Part shown: in pieces, positions 24,066 to 24,344 of the stretch
Position numbering within the stretch: position 1 is the stretch's first letter
Layout of the letters: each line of letters opens with the position of its first letter
Assembly (NCBI GenBank): GCA_964497955.1
Contig: CAZCFQ010000019.1
Coordinates: 1-24,344, forward strand
DNA length: 24,344 nt
Direction of reading: 5' to 3'
DNA from: PWPR01 sp964497955
GTDB lineage: Bacteria; Bacillota; UBA994; PWPR01
Made by a program: the position numbers and the translations under genes
The notes under the pieces: model-generated
The model's database searches: none
Told to the model about the DNA's origin: nothing
The model's input: the letters and a program-made list of their open reading frames with translations, nothing else

Positions 24066-24344
24066 TTAATCAGCAGTTCTTCTTATTGAATCAAATAATG
24101 GTACTAATATTGCTGCAACAAATCCTCCTGCTAGTCCATTGTTATATAAGTTCATTCCACCATGTAAATAACCAACATTCATTACTATTGCCATATGAAC
24201 AAAGCCTGCAATTACACCGTATTTAAAGCCATAATAACCTGCTATAGGTGCAAGTGTTGTACCAAATAATGCTGCTAATAAAGCTCCTGTCGATGAGGGA
24301 GACCATATTTGTAAGAGAGTAGCTAAAAAGACTCCTAACATAAT
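24066..24344 (-). CDS. DUF1576-like integral membrane protein, C-terminal part (N-terminus outside window)
   Basis: The frame is open to the right window edge, so the ATG at about 24339 is internal and only the last 92 or so residues are seen. The visible part is very hydrophobic and glycine-rich, with about three membrane spans and the segments GTTLAPIAGYYGFKYG, IAGFVHMAIVMNVGYLHGGMNLYNNGLAGGFVAAILVPLFDSI broken here by helix breaks. The LHGGxNLYNNGxAGGxVA pattern agrees with my memory of the DUF1576 family found in anaerobic Firmicutes. It is followed after 15 bp by the small unknown gene. Function is unknown; a transporter-like role is a guess from topology. Confidence 0.75.
   Translation of the reverse strand: MMLGVFLATLLQIWSPSSTGALLAALFGTTLAPIAGYYGFKYGVIAGFVHMAIVMNVGYLHGGMNLYNNGLAGGFVAAILVPLFDSIRRTAD

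Noticed and set aside
24339..24341. ATG as the start of a small 91-residue protein at the right edge
   Set aside because: The frame remains open to the window end and the visible part matches only the C-terminal part of a larger membrane protein.

Overview
The window is AT-rich DNA with strong Shine-Dalgarno sites, many TTG and GTG starts, and two in-frame TGA codons that read as selenocysteine. It fits an anaerobic, selenocysteine-decoding member of the Firmicutes, in or near the Clostridia, that uses Stickland-type reductases and formate metabolism. No genus can be named from the sequence alone. I see no rRNA, tRNA, insertion sequence, prophage or CRISPR array, and no gene-free stretch above 300 bases.

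Layout. (1) 1-2436, minus strand: the proprotein and selenoprotein subunits of a sarcosine- or betaine-type reductase component B; the selenoprotein runs off the left edge after its Sec codon. A divergent TetR-family gene (2603-3286) lies next to a strong promoter whose spacer and flank carry a 12-bp direct repeat, a likely operator. (2) 3339-8112, minus strand: an M20 metallopeptidase, two multidrug/polysaccharide-exporter-superfamily transporters (one divergent, ANK-like; one ordinary MATE) and a small sirtuin with altered NAD-site motifs. (3) 8256-9482, plus strand: an M29 aminopeptidase. (4) 9617-16003, plus strand: a tight formate dehydrogenase operon made of a NuoE/HydC-like subunit, a NuoF/HydB-like flavoprotein, a selenocysteine formate dehydrogenase with a NuoG-like N-terminal half (one 889-residue gene from 12000 to 14669, read through TGA at 13044), and a MobA-FdhD fusion for cofactor maturation. 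It ends at a clear terminator. (5) 16168-17260, plus strand: an overlapping pair of half-size ChrA-family transporters with their own promoter and terminator. (6) 17469-18425, plus strand: an unrecognised 318-residue protein. (7) 18507-24344, minus strand: a PsiE-like membrane protein fused to a CorC/HlyC-type domain, a family III CoA-transferase, a small two-anchor membrane protein, a serpin lipoprotein, and a four-gene cluster (DUF1576-like membrane protein, a small unknown protein, a NUDIX hydrolase and a nitrilase) that ends at a strong terminator.

How it fits together. Both TGA codons are followed, after exactly 12 nucleotides, by a 6-bp hairpin with a GGU-type loop, so one Sec-insertion signal serves the reductase and the formate dehydrogenase. 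The formate dehydrogenase operon carries its own electron-transfer subunits, resembling those of electron-bifurcating hydrogenases, together with its own molybdopterin guanylyltransferase/sulfurtransferase-like factor. That last protein lacks the cysteine pair normally essential to FdhD, one of the more surprising features here.
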